NCBI GenBank assembly: GCA_017640785.1
Contig: JAEPPZ010000001.1
Span: forward strand, 248,001-312,000
Direction of reading: 5' to 3'
DNA length: 64,000 nt
From: Balneola sp.
GTDB lineage: Bacteria > Bacteroidota > Rhodothermia > Balneolales > Balneolaceae
Shown: piece by piece, positions 25,347 to 32,780 of the stretch
How the letters are laid out: every line of letters begins with the position of its first letter
How positions within the stretch are numbered: the first letter of the stretch is position 1
Notes under the pieces: generated by a model
What the model was told of the DNA's origin: nothing
Database searches by the model: none
Seen by the model: the letters and a program-made list of their open reading frames with translations, nothing else
Position numbers and translations under genes: made by a program

Positions 25347-27626
25347 CTAGATATCCAGCCTTTTTAGTAATTTGTATTCCTCTTTCAAAAACTGATATTC
25401 TTCAGGGCTGGAAAACTTCTTTAAGTCCATTGCACTCACATAAGGCGGATTCCCAATCACCACATCAAAACCGCCGGTATATTCGGGGAGGAAGGCTTCC
25501 TCATACGAACAGCATACCTCCGAGACAAGGAGTTGCAACTCCTTGTTGAGAGGCAGGTTGTGCTTTTCTCGATTATGCTGAATGTATTCGAATACATTCG
25601 CTAGTCCGTCTTCATCTTCAATGGTTTTTCGGTTAAATTTCTGAGCCCATAAATGAAATACTTCTTCTCTGGGTACTTTAAGGTATTCTTTGGTTTTTTG
25701 AGCGCTCCTACCCTTCAGCTTTCGCACAGTATTAGCCAGCTCATCAGGATCACAAACCAACAGCATATGCACATGATCGCCACAAATATTCCAGTTCAGC
25801 ACATTCAGTTCATCTTCGGTAATAATAGCTACCAGCTCATTAGCTACTACCATTTCCAGTTCTTCATCCAGCCAGATAGTTTCGCCCTTCTTCACCTTGT
25901 ATTCTATCATTCGCTGAGACGTGCGGGCATTATGCGTCACCCATGTAACATGGAACGCCTGTTTTTCTTTTTGTCGGAATACATTCGGGAATTCTTTTTC
26001 CCACTTAAAAGCTTTGTCGCCCGCCACTTCGGGGTCGTCGATCAGTGAGTTTCCGCACTTTATGTGATTATTCAGCGAGGTGAGCTTGCGACCTTTTTGA
26101 GCAGTGCGCAACCACAGAGAAAGTTTGGCAATTTCTACCGATTCCTCGTTTATATCCACACCAAACAAATTGTTTTCCAAAATTTGATTCTCGATATCTG
26201 GAATCACTAAGGGTTGATCCAGTAATTTTGCCTGCAATTCATCCACATAGGTATGTTCATCAATTAAAAACTCCAATGCCTGATTCAAAAATGCTCCACT
26301 CCCGCAGGCCGGATCACAAATAGTTAATTTCAACAGCCATTCACGGTATTTATCCAGTTTGGCCAATAACTCCTTTTTGGTTTTCTTTTGACGATTCGGG
26401 CGGTAATCCTCGTCTTCAATTCCCAATTCAGCTTTCTGCTCCTCACACAACTTCCCCACCGTATTTTCCACAATGTACTTGGTGATGTACTTGGGCGTAT
26501 AAAATACTCCGTCTTTTTTGCGGCGGGTTTTGGAAGTGTCTACTTCCTGCCCTTCCAGTTCAGCGGTAATTTCTTCGATCTCGTTCAGCGAGTGCTCAAA
26601 AATATGTCCAAGGATGTTTACATCTACATCAGAGCCAAAATCATAGGTACTTAGCTTTAATGTATGTTTGTAAAGCAATTCGTCATCAATAGAAATGGTA
26701 TCCAAAATTTCATCTTGGGAGAACAGGCCTCCGTTATATGCAAAAATCTCAGCTTTATCCGGAACTTTCCGACCGGTATTCAAATAGCCAAAATATTTTA
26801 CAAACCTCTGATAGAGGGGTCTGTATTCATCTAATTCTCGAAGTTGTTGCCATTCCTGTATAATTTTCTTGATTGAATTGGGTGGAAGAAGAAGTTGATC
26901 TTCAGCAAAAAAGATGAACAAAAAACGATCCAGCAGTTTTTGAGTTTTCTTGAACAACAACAGCTTATCATATTCCGGGTTATGTTTTTTGATGCTTTCA
27001 AACACATCGTGCTTAAATGCGGAATAATCTTTGTATAACTTTTTGGTGACGTTTTCTTCTTCAGTAAGCGAAGCGTCTTTGATCTTCTTTGGCAGACCTT
27101 TAGTAAAATTGGAATAGCCCAGACAAAGCCATAGCACCTTGAATTCTTCCTTTGTGAGTGCAAAGAGATTAAACTCGATGAAATCTACCGCATTATCAAT
27201 ATAAAACCGAAGCTTCTCAAAATTGGAAATGATAACGTAAACGGCATCCGGCTGTTTGTTTTTATATCCAAAAGCCTGCGTTTCCACTTTACCAAGATCT
27301 GTTGTTTCAGTTCCCTTCAGCTCAATCACTGCACGTACTTTTTCTCCATCCAATAGTGCTCCGTCTGCCTTTTTGGAATCAGTGAGGTTTTTCTGCTCTA
27401 CAACTAGATTGTAATTTGGAGCTGGTTTTTTGGTATAGCCAAGTACATTAACAAATAGATGTCCTAAAAATCCTTCCTGATACTCCTCTTCTTTGGAGTT
27501 TCGGATGTTCTCTTGTATCTCGCGATTTTGAAAGTGTGCCGTAAATCTCCCCCAAGCCTCATCTACTTTTTTCTCATCAACCCCTGAAAGATATTTATTC
27601 AGTACCGCGTTTTGGAATAATGGCAT
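25347..27626 (-). CDS. Type IIG restriction-modification enzyme (Eco57I-like), N-terminal part, carrying an inserted HUH transposase domain
   Basis: A 759-aa frame, in order: a PD-(D/E)XK-like nuclease region (Asp88 in KKADGALL, Glu102/Lys104 in AVIELKG); a helical connector to about 365; and the N6-adenine methyltransferase core with GVFYTPKYITKYIV, motif I DPACGSGAFL (438-447), LFGVDINEESVEIAKLSLW, IKCGNSLIDDPE and NPPY (726-729). Between FPNVF (550) and GGFDVVIGNPPY (718 on), residues 551-717 are foreign to the family and form a REP-associated Y1 transposase domain (separate entry). The frame ends at 25347 through a frameshift just after NPPY; the rest of the enzyme is at 24139-25260. It would cut and methylate DNA as one polypeptide if intact. 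It lies downstream of the luxC operon. Confidence 0.85.
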   Translation of the reverse strand: MPLFQNAVLNKYLSGVDEKKVDEAWGRFTAHFQNREIQENIRNSKEEEYQEGFLGHLFVNVLGYTKKPAPNYNLVVEQKNLTDSKKADGALLDGEKVRAVIELKGTETTDLGKVETQAFGYKNKQPDAVYVIISNFEKLRFYIDNAVDFIEFNLFALTKEEFKVLWLCLGYSNFTKGLPKKIKDASLTEEENVTKKLYKDYSAFKHDVFESIKKHNPEYDKLLLFKKTQKLLDRFLFIFFAEDQLLLPPNSIKKIIQEWQQLRELDEYRPLYQRFVKYFGYLNTGRKVPDKAEIFAYNGGLFSQDEILDTISIDDELLYKHTLKLSTYDFGSDVDVNILGHIFEHSLNEIEEITAELEGQEVDTSKTRRKKDGVFYTPKYITKYIVENTVGKLCEEQKAELGIEDEDYRPNRQKKTKKELLAKLDKYREWLLKLTICDPACGSGAFLNQALEFLIDEHTYVDELQAKLLDQPLVIPDIENQILENNLFGVDINEESVEIAKLSLWLRTAQKGRKLTSLNNHIKCGNSLIDDPEVAGDKAFKWEKEFPNVFRQKEKQAFHVTWVTHNARTSQRMIEYKVKKGETIWLDEELEMVVANELVAIITEDELNVLNWNICGDHVHMLLVCDPDELANTVRKLKGRSAQKTKEYLKVPREEVFHLWAQKFNRKTIEDEDGLANVFEYIQHNREKHNLPLNKELQLLVSEVCCSYEEAFLPEYTGGFDVVIGNPPYVSAMDLKKFSSPEEYQFLKEEYKLLKRLDI
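25476..25976 (-). mobile_element. REP-associated tyrosine (HUH/Y1) transposase domain nested in frame in the R-M gene
   Basis: Residues 551-717 of the host protein. Visible hallmarks of the IS200-like/RAYT fold: the first strand FHVTWVTHNART; the HUH pair His618/His620 in NWNICGDHVHMLLV; the family signature VRKLKGRSAQKTKEY; LWAQKFNRKTI; and the catalytic-helix motif VFEYIQHNREKHNLP with candidate nucleophile Tyr681. All expected elements are there in the right order and without a stop, so the domain may be competent for single-strand DNA cleavage. A perfect 22-bp REP-like palindrome (25525-25546) directly follows the Tyr helix inside the frame. The left boundary is set by comparison with the usual FPxVF-x-GGFDVVIGNPPY spacing of the methylase family. 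Confidence 0.85.
25525..25546. repeat. Perfect 22-bp REP-like palindrome inside the reading frame
   Basis: Centre GGAGTTGCAACTCC extended symmetrically to 22 bp. It is translated as about NKELQLLV, immediately C-terminal to the transposase domain and before the methylase sequence resumes at GGFDVV. Confidence 0.8.
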
Positions 27627-27630
27627 ATAC

Positions 27631-27644
27631 AGAAACCCGTTTCT
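27631..27644. promoter_or_regulatory. AGAAAC-N2-GTTTCT palindrome at the R-M start codon
   Basis: Perfect 6-bp arms ending 5 bp before the ATG at 27626, over the expected ribosome-binding region. Possible operator or translational hairpin; function is inferred only from position. Confidence 0.3.
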
Positions 27645-27720
27645 TGAATTCTAAATCAATTTATTATCAACGGATTATAGGAAAAGGCGAGTTCAGTAAA
27701 AAGTGCAGGTTTAATAAATC

Positions 27721-27737
27721 TTATTCTCTTAGAATAA
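27721..27737. repeat. TTATTCT-N3-AGAATAA palindrome, luxC-side copy
   Basis: The same 7-bp arms as at 23770-23786, here with spacer CTT. It lies 15 bp past the luxC-like stop and 95-111 bp before the R-M start. Together the two copies enclose about 3.95 kb containing the whole R-M/transposase/REP locus. Confidence 0.6.
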
Positions 27738-27751
27738 CGCAAAGATAAAAG

Positions 27752-28822
27752 TTATCTAAGTAGCGAGTCTATCACCCCAATCCCATCCGGTTCCCACCAC
27801 AGATCAGGTGTTTGAGCATTACTCAGAAATTCAGTTTTAATTCCGTCAATATTTTCTCCGGTACGGTAGACCGTTTGCACTGAGTTGCCAAATCGACTCT
27901 TCAGCTCTTTAACCTTATTTTGATCTCCCACAACCCAGTTTAGCACAAATTCCTGATCGGGGAAGTCATCGGTTTCCTGAACCAGAAAATCATCCAACCA
28001 TGCCTGATCCCTTTCAATGGCTTTATTGAATGCAAACTGATACGCCAGATTTTCCTTGGGCTTTTTAAGCTGAGGATTGTTCAGCCAGAATTCCTCTACA
28101 TAATCGGTAAAGTGACATTTTACTTTTGAAAGAGTGAACGGACTAACAATGACAGCTACAGAACGACAACCTTTCCCTCCGTATCTGAATACAGCTTCGA
28201 TCATATCTCTCAAGGTTTCAGGATTCTCATTATCCAGATAGGCTATGGAGAATTTCGCTGTCCGAATTACAAACTCTGTGCTGTTATTTACAGCATTTAG
28301 CTTAAAAAGCTTTTCTTTGACAGGATCAACAGATTCTTCCGAGCCCGCAAACAGAACTTTATCAGCTTGCAGATCTTTGAAATCGGCTAACTCTGTCGAG
28401 TATTGAATTTGATTATCGAGATCAGTTTCATCCATCATCTTCAAAAAACCTGATAACAAATGCGGATCTTTTTTCGAGAGTTTTCCATAATAATCAGCAC
28501 CGGATAAAATTGTGCCCAACGCATCCTGAAATCCTACCAAGGGAAGATTCCCCGCATGTAAACAGAGCACTTTTTGTCCGACTGAATTTTTTATTTCTGA
28601 TAATTCAACCCGCTTAGCCCATTCTTCAACCTGACCGGAATCTACTTTCTGCTTTAATGTTCTGATCTGAAATTTAATGTCTTCAAAACTGAACAGACCT
28701 TCTTCTACCGTTTTATCAATGGCTTTTTTTAACGATAGATTATCGGGTTGGAGCCAAGCTTTGGTTGCCCGAGAGACTTTTTGGATGTGATCTTGGAAAT
28801 TATTTTCCATTGCTTCATTCAT
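27752..28822 (-). CDS. LuxC-like acyl-CoA reductase
   Basis: A 356-aa member of the LuxC/acyl-CoA reductase family (aldehyde dehydrogenase superfamily) that reduces acyl-thioesters to fatty aldehyde with NADPH. The family's LCLHAGNLPLVGFQD and the active-site loop GGKGCRSVAV are present; Cys219 is the acyl-accepting nucleophile. It follows the LuxE-like gene (99-bp gap with a small GC-rich hairpin at 28839-28859). Together they make the two enzyme subunits of a fatty acid reductase, but no luciferase (luxAB) or luxD is in view. It is the last gene of the gatB-luxC run. Substrate and purpose in this organism are unknown. Confidence 0.85.
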   Translation of the reverse strand: MNEAMENNFQDHIQKVSRATKAWLQPDNLSLKKAIDKTVEEGLFSFEDIKFQIRTLKQKVDSGQVEEWAKRVELSEIKNSVGQKVLCLHAGNLPLVGFQDALGTILSGADYYGKLSKKDPHLLSGFLKMMDETDLDNQIQYSTELADFKDLQADKVLFAGSEESVDPVKEKLFKLNAVNNSTEFVIRTAKFSIAYLDNENPETLRDMIEAVFRYGGKGCRSVAVIVSPFTLSKVKCHFTDYVEEFWLNNPQLKKPKENLAYQFAFNKAIERDQAWLDDFLVQETDDFPDQEFVLNWVVGDQNKVKELKSRFGNSVQTVYRTGENIDGIKTEFLSNAQTPDLWWEPDGIGVIDSLLR

Positions 28823-28838
28823 GTTGACCCTCCCCTTG

Positions 28839-28859
28839 TTCCCCTCCCTTTGAGGGGAA
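28839..28859. repeat. GC-rich hairpin between luxE-like and luxC-like genes
   Basis: TTCCCCTC (28839-28846), loop CCTTT, GAGGGGAA (28852-28859), a perfect 8-bp stem in an otherwise AT-rich region. No T-run follows on the minus strand, so it is probably not a simple terminator. It may tune luxC expression relative to luxE. Confidence 0.5.
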
Positions 28860-28921
28860 ACTCGTTGTTCAAGTTCAGGTAGTTACAGCATTTTGTGCTT
28901 TTGTGATTCTGTGGCATTTCT

Positions 28922-29911
28922 TCAATCCAGGTCGATGAGAAAATTACAGCCTCGTAAATTCTTTGGATTCCATCTTCCTAAAACCTGAAATTGATTTTCA
29001 GCATTCAGAATTCCTTTATCCCCTGTTAAAATAAACGAACAGGAATAGAAATTTGCCAGATCTATTACTCCTATCAAACCTTCTTCTCCTTGTTCAACTT
29101 CCTGCATCGGATTTTCAGGATTTCGAATACTTACCTGCATCCAGGAAGGACAATCAAACCACTGAGTACCCACACTGTAAGCCTGACTCAATAATTCTGT
29201 CATGCCGTATTCCGAATGGATCTGTTCCAGAGGCAATCCAAAGTCCTTCGCTAACTGTTCATGAAGAGCTTGTTTTGTCATTTCTCTTCTGAATGTTTTC
29301 ATACCGCCCGTTTCCATCACAATGGTATCCTTTGCAATATCAACATTACTGCGTTCGGCGAGGTCCAACAGTCCAAATGCAGCGCCGAACAGCATCAGCT
29401 TTTTACCTGATGCTCTGATCTCATCTATCTCATTTTGGAGCAACGGTTTATCCAGATCCAGAAACTTACTGTGACCTGAATCTTCTCTTTCTATCAATGC
29501 ATTCAGCATCCACACCAATGAAGAATTGGGATTGGAATTATAGCCCGGAGTGTACGCCCAAATCACATAGTCATGCAGATCGTAGAATTCCCACATTCCA
29601 TCAAAAATCGACTGTTTATACAGGTCCGGATCAACAACAATATGCTTACTTCTTTGCATCCCTGAAGTGCCGCTACTTTGAAAAAGCTGATAGCTGTCAG
29701 CTGACAGATTTTTCTTTGAGGTCACTATTTCTTTCTCTTTGAATGCCTGAATGGGTAAAAGCGGGATTTCTGCAATATTTACAGGGCCAGTAATTCCAAG
29801 AGCTTTGCAGAATCGTCCGTAAACAGGATCATTTTCTGACTGGTATTTAAAGACTTTGAGTGCTTTTTCTTCGAAAGAAACAGACTCATCAAATATTTGG
29901 TAGGGATTCAT
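28922..29911 (-). CDS. LuxE-like acyl-protein synthetase
   Basis: A 329-aa ANL-type adenylating enzyme of the LuxE family, which activates fatty acid as acyl-AMP and hands it to LuxC. The family P-loop-like motif FQSSGTSGMQRSKHIV is present, as are ETGGMKTFRREM, HSEYGMTELLSQAY and a C-terminal LTGDKGI segment. Its ATG overlaps the stop of the NHL gene by four bases (ATGA), indicating translational coupling. The presence next to a LuxC homolog supports a fatty-acid-to-aldehyde step outside bioluminescence. Confidence 0.85.
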   Translation of the reverse strand: MNPYQIFDESVSFEEKALKVFKYQSENDPVYGRFCKALGITGPVNIAEIPLLPIQAFKEKEIVTSKKNLSADSYQLFQSSGTSGMQRSKHIVVDPDLYKQSIFDGMWEFYDLHDYVIWAYTPGYNSNPNSSLVWMLNALIEREDSGHSKFLDLDKPLLQNEIDEIRASGKKLMLFGAAFGLLDLAERSNVDIAKDTIVMETGGMKTFRREMTKQALHEQLAKDFGLPLEQIHSEYGMTELLSQAYSVGTQWFDCPSWMQVSIRNPENPMQEVEQGEEGLIGVIDLANFYSCSFILTGDKGILNAENQFQVLGRWNPKNLRGCNFLIDLD

Positions 29912-30726
29912 TCTTCAAGAATTCTGATTAAAGCATGTGAAGTCAAAATATAAATCTTATTCTCCACTACATATATATCATTAATCTCAGATCTCTTTTC
30001 AAATGAAAGAATCGTCTTTTTAGTTAATGGTCCCTGCTTTTCCAGAATTTTATTTTTGGCTAAGTACATTTCATTATCTCTATAGAAAAACGAAACTGAC
30101 CCTTTCGCTTCGTAAAAATTTTCGTAAAAACCATTTGCAGAGATTTTATGCACAAACTCCGATTTTTTATCCAGAATAAAAATACTGCCGTCAATAATCT
30201 GTAATCCTGAAACATTTTTTACGTCTCCAGGAAGTGGTATTTGGTCCAGCATTGCTCCGTCTTCATTATACTTTCCGAGAGATCCGGAGCCATCATTGTA
30301 AAAAATAACTTCCCCAAATTTGTTCACTCCTAAAAAAGTTGGAGTAATTTCTGATGCTGTTTGGAATTGCTCTTTAGCTTTAATGGAACTCAGATACTGC
30401 CAGCGTTTATCAAAAACCTGAATCCTGTTATTTCCTTTATCAGATACAAATAACTTTAACCCGTTTGTAGTTGCAATATCCAACGGATTGTCGAATTGGT
30501 AGTTGCCACTTCCTCTGTTCCCATATTTCTCGATCAGCTTTCCGTCAAACCCCAACTTAAGCACTCGATGTGCTCCTGCTTCAACGATGTAAATAGCATC
30601 ATTCCCAACAGTAAAAGAAGTCGCTTTTTTAAGACCGGAATATAAAGTATCAACAGAAGTTTGTTGGGCGAACGCTGAATTTGCGATTAAAACACTAAGC
30701 GTCGCTATGAGGCACAAGCGGATCAT
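29908..30726 (-). CDS. Secreted NHL-repeat beta-propeller protein
   Basis: A 272-aa exported protein with a signal peptide (LCLIATLSVLIANSAFAQQ) and NHL-type blades: AIYIVEAGAHRVLKLGFDGKLIEKYG, FDNPLDIA, and KLFVSDKGNNRIQVFD. About six blades can be traced. The role is probably ligand or partner binding in the periplasm; no catalytic residue is recognisable. The start codon overlaps the purD stop by four bases and its own stop overlaps the LuxE-like start, so it is locked into the operon. The link to LuxC/LuxE is positional only. Confidence 0.75.
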   Translation of the reverse strand: MIRLCLIATLSVLIANSAFAQQTSVDTLYSGLKKATSFTVGNDAIYIVEAGAHRVLKLGFDGKLIEKYGNRGSGNYQFDNPLDIATTNGLKLFVSDKGNNRIQVFDKRWQYLSSIKAKEQFQTASEITPTFLGVNKFGEVIFYNDGSGSLGKYNEDGAMLDQIPLPGDVKNVSGLQIIDGSIFILDKKSEFVHKISANGFYENFYEAKGSVSFFYRDNEMYLAKNKILEKQGPLTKKTILSFEKRSEINDIYVVENKIYILTSHALIRILEE

Positions 30727-32003
30727 GCAAGGCGCTTTAATCCCTTAGCTCCGATATCATTTCTGAAAAATGCTTTTTCGAAGCTGATCTTTTTTACCTG
30801 ATCATAAGAATTGTCGATGGCTTCCTGCAGCGATTGCCCTTCCCCAACGATATTTAAAACCCGACCGCCATTTGTAAGAAGTTTCCCATTTTCGATCCTG
30901 GTTCCGGCATGAAATAATATACCACTGTCAACTTTATCAACTCCGCTGATCTCTTTGCCTTTGTCGTAGCTTTGTGGATATCCACCGGAAACCATAACCA
31001 CTGTACATCTGTATTTATCGTCTAGCTCAATATCTGTTTCTGATAATCTTCCTTCCGTACATGAAATGATCACGTCCAACAGATCTGATCTCATTGCGGG
31101 CACGATCACCTGACATTCAGGATCTCCGAACCGACAGTTATACTCAACAACTTTTGGTCCATCCTTTGTAATCATCAAGCCTACGTAAAGAATTCCCTGA
31201 TATGGATTTCCTTCGGATTTCATTCCGGCCACTGTGGGTTGAATAATTTCTGACTCAACTCTTCTTAGAAGCTCTTTTGTTACGATCGGAGCCGGAGAAT
31301 AAGCACCCATTCCACCGGTATTTAAACCCGTATCACCTTCTCCAATGCGTTTATGATCCTGAGCATTACCGATCACTTTATAGCTGTCTCCATCGCAAAT
31401 AGCAAAGACCGATGCTTCTTCGCCTTCCATAAACTCTTCGATCACTAATCGGGAAGCGGCATCACTTAACGATCCTTCCTGAAGTTCTTCCAATGCTGAA
31501 ATAGCATCTGATTCATTTTCAGGGATCAAAACTCCTTTTCCTCCTGCTAATCCATCCGCTTTTAAAACTACCGGATAACTGCCAGTTTCTATGATATATT
31601 CCGCAGCCTTGTCAAATTCATCCTGACTGAATACCTCATATCCTGCTGTTGGGATGTCATGCCTTTTCATGAAATCCTTGGCAAATTCTTTACTTCCTTC
31701 CAGCATCGCTGCTTTCTGTTTGGGACCAAACACGGCGTGACATTTTTCTTCTAGGAAGTCAGCGATTCCTTCAACAAGAGGCTGTTCAGGTCCTACAACT
31801 GTTAAATGAATAGAATGAGTTTGAATAAATTCCCAAACCTCATCAAAATCTGAAGCATTAAGTTGCACATTTTTTCCCAGCGATTCTGTTCCGGGATTTC
31901 CGGGAGCAATAAAAAGCTGTTCAAGTTTTGGAGATTTTGCCATTCCCCAAGCCAGTGCATGTTCTCTTCCTCCGCTTCCCAACAAGAGTACATTGTATTT
32001 CAT
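30723..32003 (-). CDS. purD: Phosphoribosylamine-glycine ligase (GARS)
   Basis: Second step of de novo purine synthesis: joins glycine to phosphoribosylamine using ATP. The 426-aa length is standard. The N-terminal LLLGSGGREHALAWGMA, the ATP-grasp core (VVLKADGLAGGKGVLIP, VIEEFMEGEEASVFAICDG), the signature TGGMGAYSP, and YNCRFGDPECQ with metal ligands are all present. It lies 3 bp after tpiA and overlaps the NHL gene by four bases. The other purine genes in the window, purK and purE, are 11 kb away on the plus strand. Confidence 0.97.
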   Translation of the reverse strand: MKYNVLLLGSGGREHALAWGMAKSPKLEQLFIAPGNPGTESLGKNVQLNASDFDEVWEFIQTHSIHLTVVGPEQPLVEGIADFLEEKCHAVFGPKQKAAMLEGSKEFAKDFMKRHDIPTAGYEVFSQDEFDKAAEYIIETGSYPVVLKADGLAGGKGVLIPENESDAISALEELQEGSLSDAASRLVIEEFMEGEEASVFAICDGDSYKVIGNAQDHKRIGEGDTGLNTGGMGAYSPAPIVTKELLRRVESEIIQPTVAGMKSEGNPYQGILYVGLMITKDGPKVVEYNCRFGDPECQVIVPAMRSDLLDVIISCTEGRLSETDIELDDKYRCTVVMVSGGYPQSYDKGKEISGVDKVDSGILFHAGTRIENGKLLTNGGRVLNIVGEGQSLQEAIDNSYDQVKKISFEKAFFRNDIGAKGLKRLA

Positions 32004-32006
32004 GAT

Positions 32007-32780
32007 TCAGGAAAGTTTTTCGGCAATAGAAATAATTTCAGAAAAGCTGTCGGCTTTTAAGCTGGCTCCGCCGATCAAACCTCCGTCAACATCAGTCTGC
32101 GATAACAGTTCTTCAGCATTTGCAGGTTTCATACTTCCACCATACAAGATACGGATGACTGATGCTGTTTCTTCATTGTATAAAGCGGCAATTTCAGCTC
32201 TAATAAAAGCATGCATTTCCTGAGCTTGTTCAGGTGAAGCAGTTTCTCCAGTTCCAATTGCCCAAATAGGTTCGTAAGCAATTACAACATCTAAGATCTC
32301 ACTCTCTGAAATATCTTGAAGTGCTTTTTTAACCTGATCAGAAACTACATCAAAGTGCGTGTCTTTTTTCCGTTGATCTAGAGATTCTCCCACACAAATA
32401 ACCGGAGCTATTTTATGTAATAGTGCCTTATGAGCTTTTTTGTTTACGGTTTCATCATTCTCACCAAAGTATTGGCGACGTTCAGAATGTCCGATGAGCA
32501 CAAAATTACAACCACTTTCAGCAAGCATAGTTGCACTGATTTCGCCGGTGTAAGCTCCGTTATCTTCAAAGTGAAGGTTTTGGGCGCCGACCTGAATGTC
32601 AGAGTCGTGAAGATACTTTACTGCCATTCCAAGAGATACAAAGGGCGGACAAACTAATACGTCTACTTCCTCTGATATCTCATTTTTAGCAGATCTCAAT
32701 CCCTCAAGTAATTCTGCGGCCTCAAAAGGACCTCCATTCATCTTCCAATTTCCGGCTATTAAAAACTGCCTGTTGCTCAT
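32007..32780 (-). CDS. tpiA: Triosephosphate isomerase
   Basis: Interconverts DHAP and glyceraldehyde-3-phosphate in glycolysis and gluconeogenesis. The 257-aa barrel has the catalytic Lys in AGNWKMNGG, His in VLIGHSERRQYFGE, Glu in VVIAYEPIWAIGTGETASPEQAQEMH, and the phosphate-binding ILYGGSMKPANAEEL and GGLIGGASL. The ATG directly follows the stop of the upstream thioredoxin-fold gene without any gap, so the two are coupled. Confidence 0.97.
   Translation of the reverse strand: MSNRQFLIAGNWKMNGGPFEAAELLEGLRSAKNEISEEVDVLVCPPFVSLGMAVKYLHDSDIQVGAQNLHFEDNGAYTGEISATMLAESGCNFVLIGHSERRQYFGENDETVNKKAHKALLHKIAPVICVGESLDQRKKDTHFDVVSDQVKKALQDISESEILDVVIAYEPIWAIGTGETASPEQAQEMHAFIRAEIAALYNEETASVIRILYGGSMKPANAEELLSQTDVDGGLIGGASLKADSFSEIISIAEKLS

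Larger units (their letters stand above)
24139..27626 (-). pseudogene. Whole type IIG (Eco57I-like) R-M gene, interrupted by frameshift and a missing block
   Basis: The two frames at 25347-27626 and 24139-25260 together make one single-chain restriction-methylation-specificity protein of about 1160 codons including an inserted domain. The break is at a T5 tract (A5 on the coding strand, 25361-25365). One extra A would restore LLKKAGYLAYITPN. About 20 residues that family members have between the segment after NPPY and LLK..GGY (the D-L-Y-x-x-F block) also appear to be absent. The gene is therefore probably broken unless the assembly is wrong here. Confidence 0.65.
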
